Made by a program: the position numbers and the translations under genes
Shown here: positions 38,338-49,917 of the stretch, piece after piece
Position numbering within the stretch: the stretch's first letter is position 1
Layout of the letters: every line of letters starts with the position of its first letter
Notes under the pieces: generated by a model
Seen by the model: the letters and a program-made list of their open reading frames with translations, nothing else
Database searches by the model: none
What the model was told of the DNA's origin: nothing
From: Granulicella sp.
GTDB taxonomy: Bacteria; Acidobacteriota; Terriglobia; Terriglobales; Acidobacteriaceae
NCBI GenBank assembly: GCA_027365345.1
Contig: DAHXNO010000073.1
Span: forward strand, 1-57,511
Reading direction: 5' to 3'
Length of the DNA stretch: 57,511 nt

Positions 38338-41300
38338 TCAGAAGTTGAAGGTGATTTGAATCTCTGAGATGCGCCGGCCCGTGCGCAGCGGAACCAATCC
38401 AAAGACAGTGGAGTTGGAGTTCGTAGCATCGGAAAGCGCCGTAGAGATGGGCTGATAGGAGTTCTGCGGCAGGTTGGTCTCATACAGCGTGATGGCGTTT
38501 GGGTCCACCGCGCTGGAATAGGTTCGATTGGCGTGATTGAGGAAGTTGAAAGCGGAGTAGCGCACCTGCAGGCTCCGGCTTCCGCCGAAGCCAAAACTCT
38601 TCTGTAGCGCCAGATCGCTGTCGGTATAAGCCGGACCATACAGATCGGGCTCATGGTAGGGGCCGTTCACACCGAGTTGCGTCTCCAGCGAGTAGCAGCT
38701 TCCGTTGATGTACCGCGAACCGTGGCGAGAGAACGGATTGCAGCTTACCGCCGGCATCAGGTAGACATCCGGGGTGCCCAGCAGATCCTGCGCTTCAACC
38801 GGAATCTCCCCTTGATTTCCGCCGTTAGCAACGTCGAGTTCGCCCTCGAGTGAGAAGTCAGGATTGTTGGTCGCCAACAGATCCGGCCCGCTTTGAATGG
38901 TCGTAATGCCGGAGATCATCCACTGATTCACCAACGCACCCAGGATACGCTGGTGGACAATATTACCCAGCGTGTAGGAGTAGCTGGCATTGAAGATATT
39001 CCGCCGGTCAAATGCCTCTGGACCATAATCATCGCGATAGTTGAAGGGCGTCACCGGCGTTCCATTACCATCAGCGCCCCATACACCCAATGCCTTGGAC
39101 CATGTGTAGTTAATGCCGTAATTCAGCGCCTTGGATGTCTTATTCCATACGATCTGCAGCGCGTTGTAGTTGGCATTCACGTTATGGTAAGCGACTTCCA
39201 ATTCGTCATACTCCGGGAAGGGGCGGTAGTCGTCCACCTCCTGCTGCGTCATCCCGCTGATATCGGTGCAGGTCGTGCTGCCGGTCGGGCAAACCAGGGG
39301 GTAGTTCTCTCCAGTGATGGGATCCGGCTTGAATAGACTGCCGATTGGCATGGCGTTGATGTTGTCCAGCGTGACCGGCTGGGTCGACCCGTCGTTGAGC
39401 AGATGCCGGCTGACGTTTCCGATGTAGCTGATCTGCACCAGGGAGTGGAAGGGCATCTCCTGATCGAGTATCAGATTATAGGTGTAGACCTGTGGCTGAT
39501 GATCGTCGTTCGGGAAGAAGCCAAACCCATCTTGCGTTGGGGTAAAGCTGCTGACCGAACCCACCGGCGGTGCGTTCGCAGGTACGTCCGCAAGCAGCAT
39601 CGGTCCGTCAACGGTTACGGTGCGTTGGTTCATGGAAGCGCTGGCGGCGTTCTCGATGTCGTTGGTGGAGTCGTGTGCGGTGTAGATGCCGGCACCTCCG
39701 CGAAGCACCGATCGACCATTGTGACCGATGTCCCAGGCAAAGCCCACGCGCGGTTCAACAAACGCCCAGCGAGAGAGCAACCCGGATTTAGGAATGCGGG
39801 AATCGAGGCTGTGCCACAGGAAGCCCGGCGCACTGGGATTCTGCGTTGTGCCATAGGTGGAAGGCTCCCACACCGGTATGCCCGCAAAGTTGGCCGCGCT
39901 CCACGGTGTGAGGTGATTGAACCGTACTCCAACGTCAAACGTCAGATAATTCTTCATACGGTAGTGATCCTGAACATACCCGTCGATCGTCCAGTCGTAG
40001 ACGTCGGGCGCGGGTAGAAGGCTGGCCTGGGTGTAGGAAAAGATTCCACCCTCCAGGAAGTCGGCAAGATAGTTACCACCGTTACCGCTGCCGATCGCGC
40101 CCGTCGAATAAACTGTCGTCCCCGCCGGCGTGCCATTGTAGGTTGGACCAATGTAATACATGGCGATAGCGCCGTTGGTATCAACGAAATCACTTACCTG
40201 ATGGTTGTTGTCCAGTTGCACATAGACACCGCTGCGCAGCGTGTGGCGGCCATAGACCTTGGTTATGTCGTCCTCCCCCGTGCGCACCCACTTCTTGGCG
40301 TAGATGCCGCCGAAGGTGGTGTCTGGATAGAGATTCACCGGCAAACCGTCATAACCGTAATCCTGAAACTGGGGAATACTCTTGGAGCCATTATTGAAGA
40401 TTCCAGGGAAGTTCCAACTGCCATTGAGCGACAGCGCCGAGAAGTCCTTGTCCACAAAGTCCTGATCGAAGTAAACACCGGAGACGCTCAGGTTGTTGGT
40501 TAGGGTTGAACTGGCGATCCATGTCCAGTTCAACGTCCCCATCTCGGAGTTGAGGTCGGCCAGCATACCGCCGCCAGGCGTGTTGGTGCCTCCCATATTG
40601 CCTCGCGGAGAGTAATACTCGATCTGCGGAACACCCTCTTTGCCTCGCTCTGTGCTGTACATGACAAAGATATGGTTCTTGTCGTTCAGTTCCTCGTCCA
40701 CGCGGCCCTGCCCCTGCCAGTCATCGTTGTCCACCAGGTTGGTAGTCGCCCAGTTGTAACCTTCGGGGTTGGTCGATGGCAGGTTGGGCAGCGGTAACGT
40801 ATTCAGCAGCGCCTGCATGGTGGGATTCACGTTCGAGCCCAGTTGCCCGTTGGTGAGAGGGCTGCCATCCAAACCCGTCGCCGGCACCGACGATATGTTG
40901 GAGTAGGTGCTGCTGGTAACCAGCGGACCCAGATATTGATTGATCTGTGACTGGCTGAAGTCACCGGTACGCATCTTGAGCGTCGGCACCAGCGCCGTGA
41001 GGATGGCGCTGGTGGCGTTGCCATACGCATACACGTCGCGCTGCACGTAGTCTTCCGCACCCACAAAGAACGTAAGATGCCGGTTATGATTGAAGTCCGT
41101 ATGCGGGATCAGGACCGGTCCACCAACGGCCAGCCCCGGGTAGATCTCGTAGTCAGGCGGCTTCCCCTGGTGGTCGTAGTTCGCGAGCCAGTCGGTTGAA
41201 TCCAACTGGTAGGTGCGGCCATACGTGTAGACCTCTCCGTGCAGATGATCCGATCCCGACTTGCCTGCGGCGTCGATCACGATGGGACCATACGCCTGGT

Positions 41301-42060
41301 CCGCCGTTATGGCCGAGGTCTGCACCTTGACCTCGGAGACCTGGTCGTAGTTGGTGTTCTGGAGCGTGCCCGCGTAGGCTCCGGGATCGGTAAGATCCAC
41401 GCCGTCATAGAGGACTTCCACGCCATTGGTGATGGTGCCTTCGCCGGAGTACGACCCGTAAGCGCCGGTCACGCTCACTTGGGATGGGTCATAGGCGGTA
41501 TTGCTCACGTTGTTGTTGCCGCCGCTGATGGCAAATCCGGGCAGAATCTTCAGCAACTCCGTGACGTCGCGACCCTCCACCGAGAGGTGCTTTATCTGTT
41601 CCGAGGAGATCATCGTGCTGGCCGTGCCGGAGTCGAGCGTGATTCCCTGGGTAGTCGCACTGACGCTGACTACCTGCGAAGCCGCGCCGGGCTCCAGCAC
41701 GAGCTCCCGCAGGCTGCGCGAGTCTCCTGGGTCGAGGTGGATGTCGCTCTCCTTCAATGCCTTGAAGCCAGCGGCTGACAGGCTCAAACGGTAGTCGCCG
41801 GGTGTAACATCGGCAAACAGGAACTCGCCGACCTGGTTCGACTTGACCACCCGGGTAGAGCCGCTGGCCTGGTTGGTCAACGTGGCCTGGGCGCCGGGAA
41901 TTACGGCGTGGGTGGGATCCACCACCGTGCCGCTCAGGTTAGCCAAGGCGGCGATCTGAGCCTGTGCCGACGGATAGGCTGCGAGAACCCAGACCAGCAA
42001 CAGGGCCGCCAATGGGAAAACACGGCGGCGCGTCCCGTGGGCTGCTTCCAAACCTGACAT
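38338..42060 (-). CDS. Giant TonB-type outer-membrane receptor with carboxypeptidase-regulatory domain
   Basis: 1240 residues from the ATG at 42060, chosen for GGAGAAGAGGG directly upstream. A signal peptide (VFPLAALLLVWVLAAYPSAQA) is followed by a CarboxypepD_reg/Cna-type beta-sandwich (LSGTVVDPTHAVIPGAQATL... FLFADVTPGDYRLSLSAAGF, ~40-115), a plug-like region (ISSEQIKHLSVEGRDVTELLKILPGF) and a very long beta-barrel with many aromatic strands. The protein ends ...ISEIQITFNF; a final Phe is the signal recognised by the barrel-assembly machinery. Such receptors bind oligosaccharides in SusC-like fashion, though these acidobacterial members have no SusD partner here. Together with the xylanase downstream, xylan oligosaccharide uptake is the natural inference. 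Confidence 0.88.
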   Translation of the reverse strand: MSGLEAAHGTRRRVFPLAALLLVWVLAAYPSAQAQIAALANLSGTVVDPTHAVIPGAQATLTNQASGSTRVVKSNQVGEFLFADVTPGDYRLSLSAAGFKALKESDIHLDPGDSRSLRELVLEPGAASQVVSVSATTQGITLDSGTASTMISSEQIKHLSVEGRDVTELLKILPGFAISGGNNNVSNTAYDPSQVSVTGAYGSYSGEGTITNGVEVLYDGVDLTDPGAYAGTLQNTNYDQVSEVKVQTSAITADQAYGPIVIDAAGKSGSDHLHGEVYTYGRTYQLDSTDWLANYDHQGKPPDYEIYPGLAVGGPVLIPHTDFNHNRHLTFFVGAEDYVQRDVYAYGNATSAILTALVPTLKMRTGDFSQSQINQYLGPLVTSSTYSNISSVPATGLDGSPLTNGQLGSNVNPTMQALLNTLPLPNLPSTNPEGYNWATTNLVDNDDWQGQGRVDEELNDKNHIFVMYSTERGKEGVPQIEYYSPRGNMGGTNTPGGGMLADLNSEMGTLNWTWIASSTLTNNLSVSGVYFDQDFVDKDFSALSLNGSWNFPGIFNNGSKSIPQFQDYGYDGLPVNLYPDTTFGGIYAKKWVRTGEDDITKVYGRHTLRSGVYVQLDNNHQVSDFVDTNGAIAMYYIGPTYNGTPAGTTVYSTGAIGSGNGGNYLADFLEGGIFSYTQASLLPAPDVYDWTIDGYVQDHYRMKNYLTFDVGVRFNHLTPWSAANFAGIPVWEPSTYGTTQNPSAPGFLWHSLDSRIPKSGLLSRWAFVEPRVGFAWDIGHNGRSVLRGGAGIYTAHDSTNDIENAASASMNQRTVTVDGPMLLADVPANAPPVGSVSSFTPTQDGFGFFPNDDHQPQVYTYNLILDQEMPFHSLVQISYIGNVSRHLLNDGSTQPVTLDNINAMPIGSLFKPDPITGENYPLVCPTGSTTCTDISGMTQQEVDDYRPFPEYDELEVAYHNVNANYNALQIVWNKTSKALNYGINYTWSKALGVWGADGNGTPVTPFNYRDDYGPEAFDRRNIFNASYSYTLGNIVHQRILGALVNQWMISGITTIQSGPDLLATNNPDFSLEGELDVANGGNQGEIPVEAQDLLGTPDVYLMPAVSCNPFSRHGSRYINGSCYSLETQLGVNGPYHEPDLYGPAYTDSDLALQKSFGFGGSRSLQVRYSAFNFLNHANRTYSSAVDPNAITLYETNLPQNSYQPISTALSDATNSNSTVFGLVPLRTGRRISEIQITFNF

Positions 42061-42248
42061 CCCTCTTCTCCTGCAATTCCAAATTTGCATAATGACCTCT
42101 GAAGTTTTTGTGGCTGAACCTGCTGAGCCCCATAACGCAAACAGAATCTGCGCTGCTGCTCAGCCGTGTTTCAAAGCCATTCCAGCTTGTTGTAAAAAGC
42201 GACGCTAGACTAACTGAGTCAAGCCGTGCCTTGGGAAGGGTTATTAAA

Positions 42249-42308
42249 GTACAAAAAAGTACGCAACCCCGTTTCACAGGTGCAACCCTTGTGAAATCAA
42301 CCACGTAC
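42249..42308. promoter_or_regulatory. Candidate operator region: TTTCACA-N11-TGTGAAA dyad with flanking GTAC elements
   Basis: A perfect 7-bp inverted repeat spans 42272-42296 (TTTCACA, 11 bases, TGTGAAA). On one side two GTAC palindromes lie exactly 10 bp apart (42249-42252, 42259-42262), one helical turn; on the other a third GTAC lies within ACGTACGT (42304-42309). The cluster stands ~190 bases before the receptor start and ~170 before the -10 of the divergent regulator gene, a good place for a dimeric regulator. Confidence 0.55.
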
Positions 42309-42463
42309 GTGTTCGCGTAAAGACGCGGATCCTGTCCCGTTACATCGCTGGATAAATCGCTTTAATGAAGATGCCCACCGGCCTCTTGCCTGCCTCTCCT
42401 CGTCCCGCTCCGCCGCCCGTCCTACGCGCTGGTCAGGAAACGGGAAAGTCTCTGCGTTAGCGA

Positions 42464-42471
42464 TGTATAAT
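42464..42471 (+). promoter_or_regulatory. Extended -10 promoter TGTATAAT of the malectin regulator
   Basis: TG followed by TATAAT. No clear -35 hexamer, as is common for extended -10 promoters. The leader would be ~75 bases. Confidence 0.55.
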
Positions 42472-42553
42472 CGGGCTTGCCGCCCGAGGTTACCGATACT
42501 ACGCGGGGTTTGAACGGCCCCCTATCGGGTAGGCCACCTGGGTCCTAGCCGAT

Positions 42554-44275
42554 ATGGATACTCGCAAAGGATCAGAGACCCAAGACATCACGTCTCCACG
42601 CCTTCTTGCGGCCGAACGAGCCGAGTTCGAGATGGTTTCGGCGGACCTTCGGCACGCTCATCGACTGTGGAAACTACTGCAGTATCTCGGAGAAAAGTAT
42701 TTTTCCGGCTGCGCCCACGATTTGACTGAGTTCAACATCGCCACCGAGGTCCTGGGACGGAGCAAAAGCTCCTTTGCAACCAGCGAGGATGCGATTGCCC
42801 GCGTGGAAGCCCACCGGCTGCGCAAATGGCTCAAAACCTATTACCAGAATAAAGGCAGAGACCACGCTATCCAGATTGCCCTGCCGGCAGGAACCTACGT
42901 CCCCGTCTTTGAATGCCATGACCTGGAGGACAACCCACCTCTCGACGGACCGGATACGGCGACCGCGACGGCCCACCCGCCGAGCGCATCCCACTTCGCG
43001 GGCCAATCCCCGGCCCAATCCAGTTGGAAAGATGAGCAGGCTACGGCATCGCAACCGGATGAGACGCAGAGCGCCACTCCAGCGGTCCTCGCTGCCGGGG
43101 AGCAGCGCCATCGAGCCACTTTGCAGAAGGCTCGGTTCGCGGCGCTCTTGTTCTTGATCTTCGCTCTCGGAGCCGGGTTCGGAATCTGGATGCACTTCGC
43201 CCCGCCTATGCGCCCCGCTTGGTCGGAGGCACAAGCCGCGCCGCTCGTCGCGCGTGGTGTCTCCGCCCACCATGGTGTCTCCTCCTACCGCGGGGCCGCC
43301 GCCAGTGTCCCCGTCCCCCTGCGGATCATTTGCGGCTACTTTGGTCCTCCCCAAATGGACAGCGCGGGGGACCTCTGGCAGCCTGATCAATATTGGGAGA
43401 ACGGTTGGACAAAGAGTCAGCCGACCGTCTACATTGCCCGAACGAGCGATCCCTTTCTCTTTCGCTACGGCCGCTTTGGGGACTTCAGCTACAAGATTCC
43501 TCTGGCTCCGGGGATCTACGAGCTTCATCTTTACTTCATTTCGGCGGCTGCGGCCCCGGAACCGGAAGAAGATCAGGACAAATCTGTATTCACGGTGGCA
43601 ATCAACGGCAAGAATACCTTCGACGACTTCGATCCTCTTTCAGACGCCATGGGGATCAATATCGCCGATGAACGCGTTCTTCGCGATATCTCTCCGGCTC
43701 CGGACGGGTTCCTGCACATTCAACTCAGCACCTATGTCGGCTCACCCTCGTTGAGCGCCCTGAAGATCCTGCCTGGCTTGCCCCATAAGCAACTTCCGAC
43801 CCGAATCATTACCAGAGCCACGTTCTGGATGGATCCTCATGGACAGCTCTGGCATCCGGACACGTACTACCTGGGCGGCAGGCGGCTGACGCATAATGAC
43901 GTCGCCAGTTCCGAGGCCGGCCCCGGAACCGACGCGGATCTCTACCGCACAGAACGTTACGGGCACTTCTCTTACGCCATCCCCGTAGATCCCAGAGACC
44001 AATACACCGTCATTTTGCACTTTGCAGAGCTCTACTTCGGACCCAAAGGCCAGGAGGGTGGAGGGGTGGGAAGTCGAGTCTTCCGCGTCTTATGTAATGG
44101 CAGCACGCTGCTCGACAACTTCGACATCCTCCGCGAGGCTGGCCCCGGCCATCCGCTGGTCAAGACCTTCTATCACCTGAAGCCCACCGCGCAGGGCAAA
44201 CTCAATCTTGTCTTTGAGCCGATCAGGAATTACGCAACGGTATCCGCCATTGAGGTTCTCGACGAATCGAATTGA
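42554..44275 (+). CDS. Membrane-spanning winged-helix-like/double malectin protein, candidate carbohydrate-sensing regulator
   Basis: 573 residues. Residues ~25-120 match an N-terminal domain common in acidobacterial regulators and TPR/TolB proteins: LWKLLQYLGEKYFSG, LTEFNIATEVLGRS, SEDAIARVEAHRLRKWLKTYY and IQIALPAGTYVPVF. Its pattern is that of a winged-helix/CadC-like DNA-binding domain. A Pro/Ser/Gln-rich linker (~121-190) leads to one membrane helix (~195-216, FAALLFLIFALGAGFGIW). Outside are two malectin domains: ~255-405 with GDLWQPDQYW, YGRFGDFSYKIPL and IYELHLYF; ~418-570 with GQLWHPDTYY, YGHFSYAIPV, VILHFAELYFG and FDI. Malectins bind glucose-containing disaccharides. Divergent from the receptor/xylanase genes. 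The inferred role is a ToxR-like one-component regulator reading periplasmic sugars; DNA binding is unproven. Confidence 0.8.
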   Translation: MDTRKGSETQDITSPRLLAAERAEFEMVSADLRHAHRLWKLLQYLGEKYFSGCAHDLTEFNIATEVLGRSKSSFATSEDAIARVEAHRLRKWLKTYYQNKGRDHAIQIALPAGTYVPVFECHDLEDNPPLDGPDTATATAHPPSASHFAGQSPAQSSWKDEQATASQPDETQSATPAVLAAGEQRHRATLQKARFAALLFLIFALGAGFGIWMHFAPPMRPAWSEAQAAPLVARGVSAHHGVSSYRGAAASVPVPLRIICGYFGPPQMDSAGDLWQPDQYWENGWTKSQPTVYIARTSDPFLFRYGRFGDFSYKIPLAPGIYELHLYFISAAAAPEPEEDQDKSVFTVAINGKNTFDDFDPLSDAMGINIADERVLRDISPAPDGFLHIQLSTYVGSPSLSALKILPGLPHKQLPTRIITRATFWMDPHGQLWHPDTYYLGGRRLTHNDVASSEAGPGTDADLYRTERYGHFSYAIPVDPRDQYTVILHFAELYFGPKGQEGGGVGSRVFRVLCNGSTLLDNFDILREAGPGHPLVKTFYHLKPTAQGKLNLVFEPIRNYATVSAIEVLDESN

Positions 44276-44396
44276 GCGGCTGCGAGCGGCGACGCATCTT
44301 CTCCGCGAGGGGACCGGGACCGCAACAACAGATCAGCTTGCGCTGTATCAGAGACCGCAGCATCTCAGATCTCCCGCCATCTCGGGCCGGGCTTCG

Positions 44397-44612
44397 CCGG
44401 CGCTGCCGGAACCCTGCCCGCTCCAGCTGTCGCCAAAGCCGCCGGAGTTTGGGTCATAACGGACCTGGGCAGGATACTTTTGCCGTAATCGGATGCTGCT
44501 TATAGCAACCGTTGAAGATCATCGTCGCCTAGTTGGCGGTAATGCTTGATCCGGTTCCATCGGGCGCCGCATTCCCGTCGTCGAACATCCACCCGGCAAA
44601 GCCAATGAACCC
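44397..44612 (-). pseudogene. Decayed remnant of the TIG/Ig lipoprotein gene
   Basis: About 215 bases align, by eye at roughly 80 percent identity, with positions ~5270-5476 inside the 1028-residue lipoprotein gene, in the same strand. Translation gives FAGWMFDDGNAAPDGTGSSITAN, then a stop where the intact gene continues YVTMIFNGC. Nothing upstream or downstream of this block matches. It ends 60 bases from the 3' end of the intact tRNA-Pro. Confidence 0.8.
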
Positions 44613-44671
44613 AGGTGAACCCGCGCTTGAACCTTTTTGCCGGCTCTGGATTGCCAAGTGATTGAGAAGAA

Positions 44672-44748
44672 TGGTCGGGACGACTAGATTCGAACTAGCG
44701 ACCTCACCCACCCCAAGGGTGCGCTCTACCAGGCTGAGCCACGTCCCG
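44672..44748 (-). tRNA. tRNA-Pro (anticodon GGG)
   Basis: 77 nt including an encoded CCA. Acceptor stem CGGGACG/CGTCCCG, D arm GCTC-AGCCTGGTA-GAGC, anticodon stem CACCC/GGGTG with loop TTGGGGT, variable AGGTC, T arm GCTAG-TTCGAAT-CTAGT; all stems pair. Reads proline codons CCC/CCU. A degenerate copy lies at 4023-4099. Confidence 0.97.
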
Positions 44749-44930
44749 ACTTGTTGCGTTGGCCGCTCCGCCAAAAGGCTGGAGCAGCCGGGGTATCGTC
44801 AGTTTACACCACTCCATGCTGAGAGACGGATGGCCGGACGCAGTTGCTCCTGATTCCTGATGGTTGCTCCTGATTCGTCCTGGCTTCTTGTGGGCAGGGG
44901 GAGTGCCGCAAGACTGGCGCTAAGGCTCTG

Positions 44931-47599
<2,669 letters not shown>

Positions 47600-47679
47600 C
47601 CGTCTTTTATTCATCGGAAGGAGTGGAATGGAATAAGCTGAACGCGGACGCGGGTAGGTTGACGCGAACTGGAGAGCGT

Positions 47680-48462
47680 GTGAGTCAGGTAGTCTTCGTC
47701 CTGGAAGATGATGCGGACATCCGGCGGCTGGTGCAGTTCCAGTTGGAGGGCGCCGGGTATACGGTGAAGGCGTATGCGATGGTGGGAAGCATCGTGCAGG
47801 ATGCGGAACGCCAGCGTCCATCGCTGTTTTTGCTGGATATTATGGTTCCCGGCGGGGATGGATTGGAACTGTGCCGAAGGTTGAGGCAGAATACTACGCT
47901 GGCCAGTGTTCCCATTATCTTTTTGACTGCCCGGGCAGCAGAAAATGACCGGGTGCATGGACTGGAGCTGGGCGCGGATGACTATATCACCAAGCCGTTT
48001 GCGATGCGGGAGCTGCTGGCCCGGGTGAAGGCCGTGCTGCGGCGGTTTGAGCGCCCGGTGGAGACGGCCGACTCGCCGTCGGTGCTGATCATCGACAGGC
48101 TGGAGATTGATGGGAACTCCATGCAGTTGCGGGTGAATCACGAACTGGTGACGACCACGGCTACGGAGTTCCGGCTGCTGGATTACCTGGCTCGGCATCC
48201 GGGCAGGGTGTTCAGCCGCGATCATTTGCTGGATGCGGTGTGGGGGGATGCGCGCTTTGTGACGCCGCGGAGCGTGGATGTGTATGTGCGCCGCATCCGA
48301 GAGAAGATTGAGGTGGATCCAGATACGCCAAGGTTTTTGAAGACGATGCGCGGGGCCGGTTACCGGTTTGATCTTCCCCGGGTGAAGGAAGGATCTACGG
48401 GCGCGGTTCCCGGTTCGTCTGGCAGCCCGGTGGGCCCTGCGGCAACCACGGTGACCGAGTAG
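47680..48462 (+). CDS. phoB: PhoB-like response regulator
   Basis: 260 residues from a GTG at 47680 with GGAGAG just before it; an in-frame GTG at 47623 touching GGAAGGA is the alternative and would add 19 residues without family match. Receiver domain: acidic pocket EDD (9-11), phosphoacceptor Asp53 in LFLLDIMVPGGDGLE, Thr83 and Lys105 in ITKPFAMRE. Then an OmpR/PhoB winged helix with LTTTEFRLLDYLARHPGRVFSRDHLL-like sequence, VTPRSVDVYVRRIREKIE and TMRGAGYRF. The phosphate assignment rests on the neighbours: a PhoR-like kinase ten bases on, then porin, pstSCAB and phoU. ATTCAT, like the half-sites at 50285 and 53904, occurs in the short gap after ligA. Confidence 0.9.
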   Translation: MSQVVFVLEDDADIRRLVQFQLEGAGYTVKAYAMVGSIVQDAERQRPSLFLLDIMVPGGDGLELCRRLRQNTTLASVPIIFLTARAAENDRVHGLELGADDYITKPFAMRELLARVKAVLRRFERPVETADSPSVLIIDRLEIDGNSMQLRVNHELVTTTATEFRLLDYLARHPGRVFSRDHLLDAVWGDARFVTPRSVDVYVRRIREKIEVDPDTPRFLKTMRGAGYRFDLPRVKEGSTGAVPGSSGSPVGPAATTVTE

Positions 48463-48471
48463 TCTTTTGCC

Positions 48472-49917
48472 ATGGGATTGTGGTTGCGTAAGAGCCTTTA
48501 CGTTGCTTTGCTTTGGCGGATGATGCTGGGCCTAGCGCTGGCCGTGGCCGCAGCCATGCTGCTGCCGGAGCGTTGGATGGCCGTGGGCACGGGGCTGCTG
48601 CTGGCGCTATGGATGGCCGCCTGGGCCACGCGGCTGGTGACGCACCTGATGGAGCAGGTTGAGCCGGCGGCGGCCAGCGTAGCGGACCAGGAGAGACAGT
48701 GGCCGGAGGCTCCGGTGTGGCAGTTGGAGCCGCTGATGCATGCGTTGCAGGTCTCCCGGGATGAGGTGGCGCGCCAACTGGAGGCCAACTCCGAGACTCG
48801 GAGGAAGCTGGAGGCGCTGCTGGATTCGATGCAGGACGCTGTGACCAGCGTGGACCGGGCGGGGCGGATTGTGTGGGCGAACGTTCCGATGCAGCGGTTG
48901 GTGGCTCAGTCGTCGGGGAGCGTGCGCGCGGGCCGCTCCCTGGTGCAGACCATTCGCTCGCCGCAGGTGCTGGACTGCGTGCAGGAGGCGCTGGAGCATC
49001 GGAGTTATGCGGAGGTGCGTCCGGTGCCGATGCCCATGGGAAGAATCTATGCGGTGAGCGCGGCTCCGATGCCGGAGGGTGGAGCGGTGGTGGTGATGCA
49101 GGATATTACCCAGGTGGAGCAGGTGGAACGCACCCAAAGGGAGTTTGTGGCCAATGTGAGCCATGAACTGCGCACCCCTTTGACTTCCATCTCCGGCTAT
49201 GTGGAGACGCTGCTGGAGGATAGGCGAACTGCGCCATCGCTGAACCCGCTGGTGCGAGAGTTTCTGGAGGCGATCCACAAGAGCGCCAGGCGGATGAGCC
49301 GGTTGACGGACGACTTGCTGGCCATGGCGCGGGTGGATTCCGGCGAACAGAAGGTGCGGCCGCAGCCAGTGGATGTGGCTATGGTGATGCGCGAGGCGCA
49401 GAGTGCCGTAGCCGCGCTGACTCGGGAGCGGCAAGGGGTGCTGGAGGTGACGGAGTTCCCGGAGGTGGAGGTGGTCGCCGACCTGGACGCCATTGTGCAG
49501 GTATTGAGCAATTTGATTGAGAATGCTCTGAATTATGGGGTGAGCCCCGGAGCGGCGCAGGCGCTGGGCCAGGCCGGCACGGATGAATCCGTTGCCGGGC
49601 AGATGCCGCCAGGAGCAAGAGTGGTCTTGAGCGCGCAGGCAATGCCTGAGAGCGGGGAGGTGAGATTCTGCGTGCAGGATTTTGGCGCTGGGATCGCCTC
49701 AGAGCATCTGGACCGGCTGTTTGAGAGGTTCTACCGAGTGGATAAGACGCGCTCGCGGGAGTCTGGCGGCACGGGTTTGGGGCTGGCGATCGCCAAGCAT
49801 CTGGTTGAGGCGCACCGGGGGAAGATCTGGGTGGAGAGCGAGTTGGGGCGGGGGAGCCGGTTCTGCTTTACATTGCCGTGCCCGTCTCGGCTTCCTACGG
49901 AATGTGCCGCTTCCTGA
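48472..49917 (+). CDS. phoR: PhoR-like sensor histidine kinase
   Basis: 481 residues. Two membrane helices close together (~10-32 and ~36-56) with almost no periplasmic loop, so it probably senses inside the cell or membrane, as PhoR does through the Pst complex and PhoU. A PAS domain follows (~105-215: [22 protein letters not shown]), then the dimerisation/phosphoacceptor domain with His231 in [22 protein letters not shown], and the ATPase domain: N box with Asn351 in [11 protein letters not shown]1 DFGAGIA, F box [12 protein letters not shown] and G2 GGTGLGLAI. An Ala/Gly-rich insert (~356-380) separates N and G1 boxes. Ten bases after phoB, therefore one operon. Confidence 0.9.
   Translation: MGLWLRKSLYVALLWRMMLGLALAVAAAMLLPERWMAVGTGLLLALWMAAWATRLVTHLMEQVEPAAASVADQERQWPEAPVWQLEPLMHALQVSRDEVARQLEANSETRRKLEALLDSMQDAVTSVDRAGRIVWANVPMQRLVAQSSGSVRAGRSLVQTIRSPQVLDCVQEALEHRSYAEVRPVPMPMGRIYAVSAAPMPEGGAVVVMQDITQVEQVERTQREFVANVSHELRTPLTSISGYVETLLEDRRTAPSLNPLVREFLEAIHKSARRMSRLTDDLLAMARVDSGEQKVRPQPVDVAMVMREAQSAVAALTRERQGVLEVTEFPEVEVVADLDAIVQVLSNLIENALNYGVSPGAAQALGQAGTDESVAGQMPPGARVVLSAQAMPESGEVRFCVQDFGAGIASEHLDRLFERFYRVDKTRSRESGGTGLGLAIAKHLVEAHRGKIWVESELGRGSRFCFTLPCPSRLPTECAAS

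Larger units (their letters stand above)
42061..42553. other. Divergent control region of the xylan locus
   Basis: About 490 bases between the receptor gene (leftward) and the malectin regulator gene (rightward). Besides the dyad and GTAC elements and the TGTATAAT promoter listed separately, it contains a TCGGGC-TTGCC-GCCCGA hairpin (42471-42487) that would sit at the 5' end of the regulator transcript. No gene seen. Confidence 0.6.
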
